A DNA stretch of 64,000 nt from positions 1 through 64,000 of the forward strand of contig MPMM01000016.1 of NCBI GenBank assembly GCA_002238505.1, written 5' to 3'. Positions 16,501-26,132 of this stretch are shown in pieces (the stretch's first letter is position 1; each line of letters starts with the position of its first letter). The stretch is from SAR202 cluster bacterium bin22 (lineage in GTDB: Bacteria > Chloroflexota > Dehalococcoidia > Lucifugimonadales > UBA3495). The position numbers were made by a program, and so were the translations under genes. The notes beneath the pieces were generated by a model that saw nothing but the letters and a program-made list of their open reading frames with translations, was not told the origin of the DNA and did no database searches.

Positions 16501-19500
16501 CCCGGTTCCCGTCGGCGGGACGGTCCACGTCGGGCGGGTTGCGGAAGGTCAGGTCCGCCGTGTCGTTGCCCGTCTGGTCGCTGGTGTCGGTGATGGTGAA
16601 GTCCCCGCCGTCAGTGCCCGTCAGCGACCAGCGGGTTACGTCGTCACCTTCCGGGTCCGCGGCGGTAAAGGTGGCGCCAGCCACATCGACACTCTGTGTG
16701 ACCGACTGCCTTTCGCTGACGGTGAACTGGGTAGTGCCCGTAATGGTCGGCCCCTCGTTCACCTCGGTGACGGTGACCGCGACGGGAAGTTCGCCACGAT
16801 TGGTTCCGTCGGAGGCTACGATGGTGATGTCGTACACGTTGTCCGTGTCCTGGTCTGCCGGTTGCTCGTGGTCGGGCGGACTGCGGAAGAACAGCTCACC
16901 GCGACCGCCGCTGTCCGGAGTGATGGTGAAGTCGCCACCATCGTCACCCTCCACCGACCAGGTGAAGACCGTATTCAGGTCTGTATCGGTGGCACGGTAG
17001 GTGTACAGGCGGGTGGTGGTGGCCGTGTTCTCCTGGAAGCTCAAAGTCTCCCGGCCCGTGACCACCGGGACTTCCTCGTTCACGTCGGTGACGGTCACCC
17101 TCACATCCAGGGACCCGTAGCGGTTGCCCGAGTCGTAGGCACGGACGGACACCAGGTACTCGTTGTCCCGGTTGCTGTCGGCCGGCCGGTCGTAATCCGG
17201 CAGTATCCGGAAGGTCATTACGCCGGTTTCGCTGATCTGGAAGTCGCCTCCATCTGACCCGGACAGGCTCCAGCGGGTGACTTCATCCCCCTCCTGGTCG
17301 TTGGCGGTGAAGGACGCGCCCGACAGGTTCCCCCCCTCCACTACGGTGAAGGCCGTGGTTCCCGTCACCTTGGGCCCCTCGTTCACCTCGGTGACGGTAA
17401 CGGTGGCGTCCACCCTGTCCCGCAGTCCACCCTGATCATCGGCCACCACCGTGATTTCATAAACGTTGTCGCCGTCCGAGTCCGCCGGAAGCTCGTAGTC
17501 AGGCAGTAGGCGGAAGGTAAGCACCCCGTTGTATATGGCAAAGTCTGCCCCATCCGCCCCCTCCACCGACCAGGTGATTGTGTCGTCAGGGTCGGGATCG
17601 GTGGCCCGGTAGGTGTAGAGCACCGACGCGGTGTTCTCCCGCTGGGTGAACTCGGTGCGGCTCTTAGTGGTTATCACCGGCGCTTCGTTCACCGGTGTGA
17701 CGGTCACCATCACACCCAATGTCCCGTAGTAACGGTCGTCCGACGCCTGCACCGTGAACAGGTACTCGTTGTCCCGGTTGGAGTCGGCGGGACGCTCGTG
17801 GTCGGGTGTGTTGCGGAAAGCCAGCGCGCCGTTCTCATCGATGGTGAAATCCCCGCTGTCTGTACCCGTCAATCGCCAGGCGGGTTCCACGATCAGGTCG
17901 CCCCGACCACCGGCGGTGTAGGTGGCCAGGACTCCATCCTGACCTTCGGCACGGGTAATGGCGGCGTTTCCGGTAACTTCGGTAACATCACTCACCGTAA
18001 CCGTAACGGCATGGGACCCGTAGTACCGGCCGTCGTAGGGACGCACCTCCACCTCGTAAACGTTGTCCCGGTCCGAGTCGTCCGGCCGTTCGTAGTCGGG
18101 TACGCTGCGGAAGGTCATCACCCCCGTCTCGGTGATAGTGAAGTCTCCGCCGTCCCGTCCGCCCAGGCTCCAGCGGGACACAGTCTCTCCCTCCGGGTCC
18201 GATGCGCCAAAGCTGGCCCCGCCCCAGCTGCGGTTCTCCTGCACGGTGAAGCTGTCCCCACCCGAGGTTACCTCCGGACCCTCATTGACGTCGGTGATGG
18301 TGACGGTGACGTCAAAGCCGGCGACGTTGCTGTCGTCATCGCTGGCCCGCACGGTTACCTGGTATTCGTGGCCTTCGGCGCCGGAACCCTGAGGACTTTC
18401 GTAGTCCGGAGGAGTGGACTCGCTGAAGTACAGTTCGCCCCGCTGTTCGTCGATGGTGAAGAACCTGGCGTGAGTACCCGCCACCGACCAGGAAATGGCT
18501 CCTCCCTCCAAGTCGGTGGCCCGGTAGGTGTACAGGCGGGAGGTCCGGTTCTCCGGGTGCCTCATCTTCGCTGCCGACTCGCTGGCGGTGGTGATGATGG
18601 GCAGTTCATTGACCGGGGCCACCGTCGCCGTCACGTCCAGCGTGCCGTAGTACCGGTCGTCGGTGGCCTGCACCGTGAACAGGTACACATTGTCCCGGTT
18701 GCTGTCGGCCGGCCGCTCGTGGTCGGGTATGTTCCGGAAGGCCAGAGCGCCGCTCTCATCAATGGTAAAGTCTCCGCTGTCAGTCCCGGTCAGCCGCCAG
18801 GCTGGCTCCACCACCAGGTCGCCAGTGCCGCCAGCGGTGTAGGTGGCCAGCGTCCCCTCAAAATTCTCGGGCCGGGTGATGGCGGGCGTACCGCTGATTT
18901 CGCTTACATCTCCCACCGTCACCGTGACGGCATGAGACCCGTAGTACCGGCCGTCGTATGGCCTTACTTCCACCTCATAGATATTGTTGCGGTCCGAGTC
19001 GGCTGGACGCTCAAAATCCGGCACGCTGCGGAAGGTCATCACTCCCGTCTCGGTGATGGTGAAGTCCCCGCCGTCCCGTCCCCCCAGGCTCCAGCGGGAG
19101 ATGGTCTCTCCCTCCGGGTCGTTGGCGCCAAAGCTGGCCCCAGCCCAGTTGCTGTTCTCCTGGACGGTGAAACTGTCCCCGCCTGAGGTTACCTCCGGAC
19201 CCTCGTTGACGTCGGTGACGGTGACGGTCACTTCGTGGGTACCGGTCAGGGTCCCGTCGCTGGCCCGGGTCGTGACCTGATATTCCTGGCTGCCAATCCC
19301 CGAACCCTGGGGGTTCTCGTAGTCCGGCGGGGTTGTCTCGCTGAAATACAGTTCGCCCCGCTCTTCGTCGATTCTGAAGAACCTGGCGTGAGTCCCCGCC
19401 ACCGACCATCTAATAGCTTCCCGCTCCGGGTCCGTGGCCCGGTAGGCATACAGGCGCGATGTCCGGTTCTCCGGGTGCCGCATCGTCGTGGCTGAACTAC

Positions 19501-22500
19501 TGGTGGTGGTGATTTCGGGCGCCTCGTTCACCGGTGTCACCGTTACCGTCACGTGGTGAGATCCGTAGTACCTCCCGTCGTAGGGCCGTACCTCCACTTC
19601 ATAAATGTTGTTCCGGTCCGAATCTGCCGGTCGCTCGTAATCGGGAGTGTTTCGGAAGGTCATCACACCGGTCTCGGTAATGGTGAAGTCCCCGCCGTCC
19701 CGGCCACCCAGACTCCAGCGGGACACGGTCCCGCCCTCCGGGTCCGAGGCGCTGAAGCTGGCGTTGGTCAGGTCCTGGTTCTCCTGGACGGTAAAGCTCT
19801 CCCCGCCCGAGGTTACCTCCGGCCCCTCGTTAACGTCGGTCACCGTGACCGTTACGGGGAGGTTAGCCGTGTTGGGCGGGCTGCTGTCGTCGCTGGCCTG
19901 TATCGTCACCTGGTATTCGTGGCCGCCGGTTCCCGAGCCCCGGGGATTCTCATAGTCCGGCCCATTGTCTTCGTCGAAGTACAGTTCGCCCCGCTGTTCG
20001 TCGATGCGGAAGAACCTGGCGTGGGTCCCCGCTACCGACCAGGTTACGGCCCGATTCTCCGGGTCCGTGGCCCGGTAGGCGTACAGCCGCGACGTCCGGT
20101 TTTCCGGGTGCCGCATCGTCGTGGCCGAACTGCTGGTGGTGGTGATTTCGGGGGCCTCGTTCACCGGCGTCACTGTCACCGTCACGTGGTGGGACCCGTA
20201 GTACCGGCCGTCGTAAGGCCGGACCTCCACCTCATAAATATTGTTTTGATCCGAGTCCGCCGGCCGCTCGTAGTCCGGGATGTTCCGGAAGGTCAGCACC
20301 CCGTTCTCATCGATGCTGAAGTCCCCGCCGTCCCGGCCGCCCAGGGTCCAGCGCGACACACTGCCACCCTCCGGGTCGCTGGCGGTGAAGGTCTCACCCG
20401 CCCACTCCTGGTTCTCCCGCACGGTGAACCTGCGGCCACCAGAGGTGATCTCCGGCCCCTCGTTGACGTCGGTGACGGTGACGGTGACGGGCAGGGACTC
20501 CGTGTTGGGCGGGCTGCTATCGTCGCTGACCTGTATGGTCACCTGGTAGACGTTGTCCCCGCCGGAATCGCCAGGCCGCTCAAAGTCCGGCGGGCTGGCT
20601 GCGGCGAAGGAGAACTCCCCCCGCTGGTTGATGGCGAAGAAGCGCCCGTCCACGCCACCCAGCGACCACCTGGTCGTGCTGGACCCCTCCGGATCGGTGG
20701 CCCGGTAGGTGTATAGGCGGGTTATCCGGTTCTCCGGCTGGGTGAATTCGGTCCTGCTCGTCGTGGTGATGGTGGGGGGTTCGTTGACGGGAGTTACCGT
20801 CACCGTGACGTCAAAGGTGTCATAGTACCGGTCATCCGAAGCCTGCACCGTAAAGACGTACTCGTTATCCCGGTTGCTGTCCGCCGGACGCTCGTGGTCC
20901 GGGGTGTTGCGGAAGGCCAACTGGCCGTTCTCGTCGATGGTGAAGTCCCCGCCATCCGTGCCAGTCAGGCGCCAGGCGGGATTTACGGCCAGGTCACCCC
21001 GGCCGCCAGCCGTGTACGTGGCCAGGACACCCTCCTGGCTTTCGGCCCGGGTAATGGTGGCATTTCCGCTAATCTCGTTTACATCACCCACCGTGACCGT
21101 CACCTGGTGGGAGCCGTAGTACCTGCCGTCGTAAGGCCTTACCTCCACCTCGTACTCGTTGTCCCGGTTCCAGTCGTCGGGGCGTTCGTGGTCCGGGGTC
21201 CGCCTGAAGGTCATTACCCCGCTGGCGTCAATGGTGAAGTCCCCGCCGTCCCGCCCGCCCAGGCTCCAGCGGGTCACATCGCCGGACTCCGGGTCTCGGG
21301 CGGTGAATGTCGCCCCGGCCCACTCCTGGTTCTCCTGGACATTAAAGCTGTTGCCGCCCCGGGTAACCTCCGGCCCCTCGTTGACGTCGGTTACCGTGAC
21401 CGTCACCGCCAGGGACTCCGTATTGGGCGGGCTGCTGTCGTCGCTGACCTGTATCGTCACCTCGTAAATGTTGTCGCTGCCCGAGTCCCCGGGTATGTCA
21501 AAGTCCGGCGATCTGTCTTCCCTGAAAGAGAATTCCCCGCGTTCGTTTATGGTGAAGAAGCGTCTGTCGTCCCTGCCCAGCGACCACGTAATGGTGCTGG
21601 ACCCCTCCGGGTCGGTGGCCCGGTAGGTGTAGAGGCGAGAGGTGCGGTTCTCCGGTTGGCGCAGGCTGGTGGCCGACGTGCTGGTGGTCGTAATGGCGGG
21701 CGGTTCGTTTACCGGCGTTACCGTCACCGTCTCGTCAAAGCTGGCGTAAATGCTGCCGTCGGAGACCTGCACCGTGAAGGTGTACTCGTTGTCGCGATTG
21801 CTGTCGGCAGGCCGCTCGTAGTCCGGCGAATTGCGGAACCGCAGTTCCCCCTGCTCGTTGATTACAAAGTCGCCGCCGTCGGTGCCCGACGTACGCCAGC
21901 GGGATACCATACCGCCCTCCGGATCGGTGGCGGTGTACCTGGCCAGTACCGTATCCTGGGCCAGGTTCTCCGGGACACTGCCAGGCGGTGTCCCGAACAG
22001 GTTCCCAACCCTGCTGATTTCCGGCCCTTCGTTCACTGCCGTGACCGTCACCGTAACTGGCAGTTCGTCAGTAAGGGGCTGATTGGGAACATCGTCCGTA
22101 GCCCGTACCGTCACGTTATAGACGTTGTCGCGTCCTGCGTCCCCGGGATTCTCGTAGTCCGGCGGGGTCGCAAACTCGAGCGTCCCACCCGTGATGGTGA
22201 ACTCCCCCGCATCAGGCCCCGCAGTGGACCAGTTAATGCCGTGCCCTTCGGGGTCGGTGGCGCTGAACTGGTAGATGGCGCCTGTGGCATTTTCCCGACG
22301 GGAAAATTGGGGGTTGCTGACTTGCCGCAGCGCCGGAGGCTCGTTGACATTCAGCACCTCCACGGTTATGGGCAGCGTTCCATAGTATTGCCCGTCGTAT
22401 GCCCGCACCGTAACCAGGTACTCGTTGTCCCGGTTGCTGTCGGCCGGGCTTTCGTAGTTGGGGGTACTGCGGAAGGTCAGCTCCCCCGTGTCCCGGTCAA

Positions 22501-25500
22501 TGTTGAAATCCCCGCCGTCGGTACCGGCTAGGCTCCAGGTGAAGGTGGAAGCGGCGCCCTCCGGGTCGCTGGCGGTGTAAGTCTGGCTGAAGTCCTCAAC
22601 ATTCTCATTGACGCTGTGGCTGGCCGGGCCGCTGACCGTAGGCGGTTCGTTGACCGGGGTGACGGTCACTGTGACGTCAAAAGACGTGGACTGGCTTCCC
22701 TGCCCAGATGAGGTTCCGTCGCCCAGGTTGCCATCGTCGGTGGCGACGATCTGGACGTTGTAAACGTTGTTCCCGCCTGAGTCGGTTGGATTCTCGTGGT
22801 CGGGAATCTCGGCAAAGGTCAGGTTGCCCGAGCTATCAATGTTGAAGTCGCCCGAGTCGGTGCCGCCCACGGCCCACGTCAACGAACTTCCCTCCGGGTC
22901 GGTGGCCGAATAGCGGTCCAGTGTCCTGGTGGTGGCCGTGTTCTCCGCATAGGAAAGGGCAGCGTCGCCGGATATGGCAGGCGCCTCGTTTACGTCGTTG
23001 ACCGTGACCGTCACCGCCAGTTCTCCCCGCAGGTTGCCCTCTTCAGTGGCCTGCACCGTAACCAGGTACTCGTTGTCTCGGTTGCTGTCGGCGGGACTCT
23101 CAAAGTTGGGCGGGTTCTTGAAGGTCAGCTCTCCCGTGTTCCGGTCAATGTCGAAATCGCCGCTGTCAGCGCCGGACAGGCTCCAGGTGAAGGTGGATGC
23201 GGTGCCCTCCGGATCGCTGGCGGTGTAGGTCTGGCTGAAGTCCTCAACATTCTCATCGACGCTGTGGCTGGCCTGGCCGGTTACTTCCGGTGGTTCGTTG
23301 GAGTCGCTTACCGTCACCATCACCGTTATGGTGTCGTCAACCGTAGTATCAGTATTGCCATGTAAGTCTTTTCCGTCAGTAACCGACATCGTAAGGGTGT
23401 AGCTGCTCTTGCCTTCGTAATTCAAGGCCTCTTTGGTTCGCAACTGACCGCTCGTGTCAACCACGTCGAAGGAGGCCGCGTCGGTTCCCGAGATGGCATA
23501 TGTCAGGGAGTCGCCGTCGGCATCGGTGGCAGCAATTGGGGCGCCGATGTCACGTCCCGGCGGAGTGTTCTCGTCAACGCCACGCATGCCGTCCTCAGTC
23601 GAGGGAAACGCCGGAACACGGTTCGGCTGGACAATTTTGACTTGCTTCGCGGAGGCTTTTTTCGCATAGTTGCCTACCGTATCCCTCAACCCCGTCGAGA
23701 CGAAATCTCTGTAGGAGACAATGAGGTCATCATCCGCGGTGACCGCAGACGCGAGCGTCACTGTCACCTGGTTGCCTTGAACCGCGACCGCGTCGTTATG
23801 GACTCGCTCTCTGGCAATCTTGTCAAAGACATAAAACCCGGAACTACTTGCGGGCGGAACGAAGCTTTCGTCCAGGGTATCGTCCCACGTCAAAACCAGG
23901 TCGGTGTGGCCCTCCAGGATGGCCGCGGAGACCAGTGATGGAGGCATGGCATCAACCAGGTGCCCGGCTTGCGGGTCGAGCTTCACCCGTGCGGGCGCTT
24001 CCTCCCCGGTTGAGACATAGCGGACCATCCCCTGGATGGCCGACTGTTGAACAGAGATGCCGTCATTGTCGACGTCTCCCTCGGTTAACGGGTACCTGAA
24101 GGTCAGGGTGCTGGTGCCGGTACCACTGGCGTAGGTCGCTGCCCGCGTTTCTTCTCCAATCTTTAGCCTTAGCCTCGGTACGCCGCTGACGGACACGGGT
24201 TCGTTAAACGTCACGGTCGCCTGTATCACGTCCCTCCAGCTGCCTCCTCTGTTCCAGGAGTAGGTCTTGTCGGCCCCGGGATCTGAGATGATGGCTACAT
24301 CGGTAGCATCATTGCGGACCGTGCGAGAGGAGAAACCGGCGGCCTCGTTGCCGGCGAAGTCCTTCAACGGTCTGGCCGCCGGACCGGTGGGCGCCGTGTA
24401 GGTAACATTCGCCGTGTCCGTGGCGTTGAGGGTTCCCGAAAGAGACAGGGTCACGACGTTGGCGGCAACACCTGCGGTGACAGTGCGGCTCCCTCCTCCA
24501 ATGTTGAGGGCGAAAGCGCCGCTGGCTGGCACCGAGGTCTCATCAAGGCGTTCACTGTAGGTCAGCCGCAGGCTCGAGTCTTCCCGGTCGATCCGTGCCG
24601 TCAGCAGCGTTGGCGCAGCGGTGTCTGTCGCTGTTGGTGTTGCCGTTGCCTCCGCTGCGTCGCCGTCGCCATTGTGATTGTAGGCTAGTACACGTAGCGT
24701 GTGACTCTGGCCGCTGGCCAGGCCGGAGATTGTGTGCTGTAGATCCGCCAGGTCGGTAACGGTCGCGCTGCGAGACCGGCTGTACTCCTGTACCCCGGAT
24801 TTCCACTGGACCTTGTAGCCCTCCACCGGCGATCCGCCGTCGTAGGAGGGCTCCCGCCAGGAAACTGTCAGCGTCCCGTTTCCAGTTGAGGTAACGGTAA
24901 CATTCGTTGGCTCAAGGGGCTGGCAGCCGCCGTCGCTCCAGGGATTGCGGGTGACGCCATTTCCGAACGCCGAAGCGTCCGCCTTTCTGTTATTGCAATA
25001 GCCGCCGAAGGAGTTCCGCAAATGGTAGACGACCACCGCCCGGTCCTTGGTGTCCTCTATCGCCTTCACTTCGGCCCAGATTCGGTCCAGGTCAAGATTG
25101 CCATCAGCATTCTCATACGTATCAGCAAGCCAGGACGGCATATCTCCACGGGCCGCACTGCTAACAACTGTGATAGCCTCTGCGCTGACGGTCTCGGTAA
25201 TATAGTCGCACGACCGCCAATACGATCCCGCGCTCACATCCTCGGTACCGAGAGTGACAATCGAAAGGGCATCAGCGTATAACTCGATTGGTTTACAACT
25301 AAAATACTCAGACTCGGAAAAATGCTGCAGGCCATAGCTGAAAGGAACCAGGTCGTAGAAATAGAGATGAGCAGCCCCCAGCGGACCGGGCGAAGAAGTA
25401 ATTGAATTGGCCAGGGTGTAAATATGGGCCAGTTCGTGGACGATGACATACTCCAGCCCCGAGTAGTACCTTCCTGCTCCGATCTCTCTTGCTACACACC

Positions 25501-26131
25501 TCCGCAGTTGCGCCACAATCAGTGAGCAGTGGTCGATCCAGGCATAACCGCCATCCTGTGTCGAGAATTCCGCGGCAACATTCTGGTTTAGCATGAAATC
25601 CCATGTCTCTCTCAACCAGGGATGCGAACTCTCAAAGAGTTCGATGATTTCTTTCTCGATGAACGGGCGTGCCGGTGGAAGGCCCGATTTAGGCGTGCCA
25701 GTCTCTTCCACGGACGGGACGCTGTCCCCGCTTGAGTTCACGGCGATGACCCGCACCGTGTATTCGGTGTCATTGGTCAGCCCGGTAATAACTTCCTTGT
25801 ACCGGCTTTTGGCCGAAGTCGACAGGAGGGATACTACGCTGGCTGTCGGATCGCTGGTGACCTGACGAGTCGAGTCGTACTCCTCGCTGCCAGACTTCCA
25901 CTGGACCTTGAACGAGGCGGTGGAATCGGCGTCGGTTGATGACCAGCGCACCTCTAGCTGCTGGCTCTTGTAGGTATAGACCGCCACATCCGTCGGCGCA
26001 TCGGGCACGTCAGTCTGCGCGGAGGCGCCGGGCGCAGTGGCAAGGAGGGTTGCAATCAGCGCCCCTACGATGAGGAAACACAGCACGCCACTTGGTAATC
26101 TCGGTCCCATTAACCCAGGCAACTTCCCCAC
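13559..26131 (-). CDS. Giant secreted cadherin-like repeat protein with a metallopeptidase-like region
   Basis: The product has 4190 residues from GTG 26131, chosen because GAGGG lies 5 bases upstream; ATG 26110 is the alternative. The signal peptide ends ATAPGASAQT. An FN3 domain comes first, then a segment with HELAH (about 25425-25440) and a later IELYAD Glu, like a zinc peptidase. A second FN3 and SwmB/Calx-like domains follow. From about 23620 to the end there are about 32 cadherin-like repeats of about 100 residues with D-x-N-E and A-T-D-P-E-G calcium motifs. The protein ends right after the last repeat, with no visible anchor or sorting signal. A calcium-stiffened adhesin-like fibre is likely. 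Many repeats are nearly identical, pointing to recent internal duplication. Confidence 0.85.
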   Translation of the reverse strand: MGKLPGLMGPRLPSGVLCFLIVGALIATLLATAPGASAQTDVPDAPTDVAVYTYKSQQLEVRWSSTDADSTASFKVQWKSGSEEYDSTRQVTSDPTASVVSLLSTSAKSRYKEVITGLTNDTEYTVRVIAVNSSGDSVPSVEETGTPKSGLPPARPFIEKEIIELFESSHPWLRETWDFMLNQNVAAEFSTQDGGYAWIDHCSLIVAQLRRCVAREIGAGRYYSGLEYVIVHELAHIYTLANSITSSPGPLGAAHLYFYDLVPFSYGLQHFSESEYFSCKPIELYADALSIVTLGTEDVSAGSYWRSCDYITETVSAEAITVVSSAARGDMPSWLADTYENADGNLDLDRIWAEVKAIEDTKDRAVVVYHLRNSFGGYCNNRKADASAFGNGVTRNPWSDGGCQPLEPTNVTVTSTGNGTLTVSWREPSYDGGSPVEGYKVQWKSGVQEYSRSRSATVTDLADLQHTISGLASGQSHTLRVLAYNHNGDGDAAEATATPTATDTAAPTLLTARIDREDSSLRLTYSERLDETSVPASGAFALNIGGGSRTVTAGVAANVVTLSLSGTLNATDTANVTYTAPTGPAARPLKDFAGNEAAGFSSRTVRNDATDVAIISDPGADKTYSWNRGGSWRDVIQATVTFNEPVSVSGVPRLRLKIGEETRAATYASGTGTSTLTFRYPLTEGDVDNDGISVQQSAIQGMVRYVSTGEEAPARVKLDPQAGHLVDAMPPSLVSAAILEGHTDLVLTWDDTLDESFVPPASSSGFYVFDKIARERVHNDAVAVQGNQVTVTLASAVTADDDLIVSYRDFVSTGLRDTVGNYAKKASAKQVKIVQPNRVPAFPSTEDGMRGVDENTPPGRDIGAPIAATDADGDSLTYAISGTDAASFDVVDTSGQLRTKEALNYEGKSSYTLTMSVTDGKDLHGNTDTTVDDTITVMVTVSDSNEPPEVTGQASHSVDENVEDFSQTYTASDPEGTASTFTWSLSGADSGDFDIDRNTGELTFKNPPNFESPADSNRDNEYLVTVQATEEGNLRGELAVTVTVNDVNEAPAISGDAALSYAENTATTRTLDRYSATDPEGSSLTWAVGGTDSGDFNIDSSGNLTFAEIPDHENPTDSGGNNVYNVQIVATDDGNLGDGTSSGQGSQSTSFDVTVTVTPVNEPPTVSGPASHSVNENVEDFSQTYTASDPEGAASTFTWSLAGTDGGDFNIDRDTGELTFRSTPNYESPADSNRDNEYLVTVRAYDGQYYGTLPITVEVLNVNEPPALRQVSNPQFSRRENATGAIYQFSATDPEGHGINWSTAGPDAGEFTITGGTLEFATPPDYENPGDAGRDNVYNVTVRATDDVPNQPLTDELPVTVTVTAVNEGPEISRVGNLFGTPPGSVPENLAQDTVLARYTATDPEGGMVSRWRTSGTDGGDFVINEQGELRFRNSPDYERPADSNRDNEYTFTVQVSDGSIYASFDETVTVTPVNEPPAITTTSTSATSLRQPENRTSRLYTYRATDPEGSSTITWSLGRDDRRFFTINERGEFSFREDRSPDFDIPGDSGSDNIYEVTIQVSDDSSPPNTESLAVTVTVTDVNEGPEVTRGGNSFNVQENQEWAGATFTARDPESGDVTRWSLGGRDGGDFTIDASGVMTFRRTPDHERPDDWNRDNEYEVEVRPYDGRYYGSHQVTVTVGDVNEISGNATITRAESQEGVLATYTAGGRGDLAVNPAWRLTGTDGGDFTIDENGQLAFRNTPDHERPADSNRDNEYVFTVQASDDRYYDTFDVTVTVTPVNEPPTITTTSRTEFTQPENRITRLYTYRATDPEGSSTTRWSLGGVDGRFFAINQRGEFSFAAASPPDFERPGDSGGDNVYQVTIQVSDDSSPPNTESLPVTVTVTDVNEGPEITSGGRRFTVRENQEWAGETFTASDPEGGSVSRWTLGGRDGGDFSIDENGVLTFRNIPDYERPADSDQNNIYEVEVRPYDGRYYGSHHVTVTVTPVNEAPEITTTSSSATTMRHPENRTSRLYAYRATDPENRAVTWSVAGTHARFFRIDEQRGELYFDEDNGPDYENPRGSGTGGHEYQVTIQASDDSSPPNTANLPVTVTVTDVNEGPEVTSGGESFTVQENQDLTNASFSASDPEGGTVSRWSLGGRDGGDFTITETGVMTFRNTPDYERPADSDRNNIYEVEVRPYDGRYYGSHHVTVTVTPVNEAPEITTTSSSATTMRHPENRTSRLYAYRATDPEREAIRWSVAGTHARFFRIDEERGELYFSETTPPDYENPQGSGIGSQEYQVTTRASDGTLTGTHEVTVTVTDVNEGPEVTSGGDSFTVQENSNWAGASFGANDPEGETISRWSLGGRDGGDFTITETGVMTFRSVPDFERPADSDRNNIYEVEVRPYDGRYYGSHAVTVTVGDVSEISGTPAITRPENFEGTLATYTAGGTGDLVVEPAWRLTGTDSGDFTIDESGALAFRNIPDHERPADSNRDNVYLFTVQATDDRYYGTLDVTATVAPVNELPIITTASESAAKMRHPENRTSRLYTYRATDLEGGAISWSVAGTHARFFTIDEQRGELYFSESTPPDYESPQGSGAEGHEYQVTVRASDDDSNVAGFDVTVTITDVNEGPEVTSGGDSFTVQENRSWGGASFGASDPEGETVSRWSLGGRDGGDFTITETGVMTFRSVPDYERPDDSDRDNVYEVEVRPYDGRYYGSHAVTVTVSDVTEVTGNAAITRAEGQDGVLATYTAGGRGDLIVEPAWRLTGTDSGDFTIDENGALAFRNTPDHERPADSNRDNEYLFTVQASDDRYYGTLGVMVTVTPVNEAPVITTKSRTEFTQRENTASVLYTYRATDPDPDDTITWSVEGADGADFAIYNGVLTFRLLPDYELPADSDGDNVYEITVVADDQGGLRDRVDATVTVTEVNEGPKVTGTTAFTVVEGGNLSGASFTANDQEGDEVTRWSLSGSDGGDFQISETGVMTFRILPDYDRPADSNRDNEYLVSVRAYDSGNRYGSLDVRVTVTDVNEEVPVVTGRETLSFQENTATTTRLYTYRATDTDLNTVFTWSVEGDDGGDFTITPDSGGRGELFFRSPPDHEQPADQDTDNVYDITIVASDGTNRGELPVAVTVTEVNEGPTITGTTQFTVSERQSVTQSVDVAGATFTAADPEGDDVTRWSLTGTDGGDFTITDTSDQTGNDTADLTFRNPPDVDRPADGNRDNEYLVTIRAYDSRGRYGSYDITVTVTGANEPPVITGSNARTFSENGTGTVYTYRATDPEGDEFDWITPGGTDGSLFEVSERGVLTFRDPPDFDDPADANDDNAYELTVRARDDQGNTGTFDVTVTVTDLNEGPVVTGRESISLQEYTDPTLDPQTQTLATYSAVDPEGSDITRWSLSGSDGGDFLISEDGELTFRNAPDYDRPADGNRDNEYLVSVRAYDATNRYGSLEVTVTVGSENEAAPVVTGSQSLSFRENTPITQRLYTYRATDTDRNTTITWSVRGQGGRDDGDAFDISDTGVLTFSSPPDYESPTDSDTGNEYLISVVATDDQGSEGTLDVSITVTEVNEGPEPTGTTAYTVVEGQSLANATFTARDPDAGERDDAVTGWRLAGTDAGDFNIGPTGTYTAQLTFRNTPDFDRPADGNRDNEYLVTIRAYNGSTYGELEVTVTVRDENEAAPEITGRDTLSFRENTATDVRLYTYTARDMDLNTKIQWSVRGTDGGDFTITPDSSGRGQLFFSSAPNHEQPADADQDNVYDITVVASDGSNEGTLDVTVTVTEVNEGPEVTGQAARSVAENFDQVVATYTAVDPEGSEVTRWSLGGTDSGDFTITDTSEQTGRATADLTFRNPPDHDRPADGNRDNEYLVTIRPYDGRVYGSYEVTITVASDNEPPVITGSNARTFRENGTGTIYTYRATDPEGNDFTWSVGGLDASRFEISERGVLSFINPPDFENPPRPDDNDYQVTVQATDAQGSVGTFDVVVSVTNQDEGPEIAETSSNTAIDVQENHEAVLATYTATDPEDTTTEITRWSVSGRDGGDFTINEGGELTFRNNPDHERPADSDRDNVYEVMVRASDGRYYGNLDVIVTVNAVNEAPEFRSNSTTVFTYQENDTRDLYTYRATDPEGGDITWRLSGDDSSAFAISETGVLTFASPPDYESPSDSGRNNIYLVTVEARDADDSTAQIAKLEVTVTVTNLTD
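13562..23620 (-). repeat. About 32 tandem cadherin-like coding repeats
   Basis: Unit length is about 300-330 bases. Three sub-types alternate. One begins VNEAPEITTTSSSATTM with RHPENRTSRLYAYRATDPE, one VNEGPEVTSGG with FTVQEN, and one SEISG or TEVTG with a TYTAGG phrase. Blocks of two or three sub-types recur as larger units, best seen between about 17,650 and 21,400. Confidence 0.8.
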
Positions 26132-26132
26132 G

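Noticed and set aside
13991-23365. Long plus-strand frames opposite the cadherin-like gene (up to 545 codons)
   Set aside because: They are periodic shadows of the repeats, rich in Val, Gly and Arg, without signal or domain sense.
13562-23620. CRISPR-like periodicity
   Set aside because: Repeat units are 300 bases or more, fully coding and cadherin-like; no short identical repeats with unique spacers and no cas genes.
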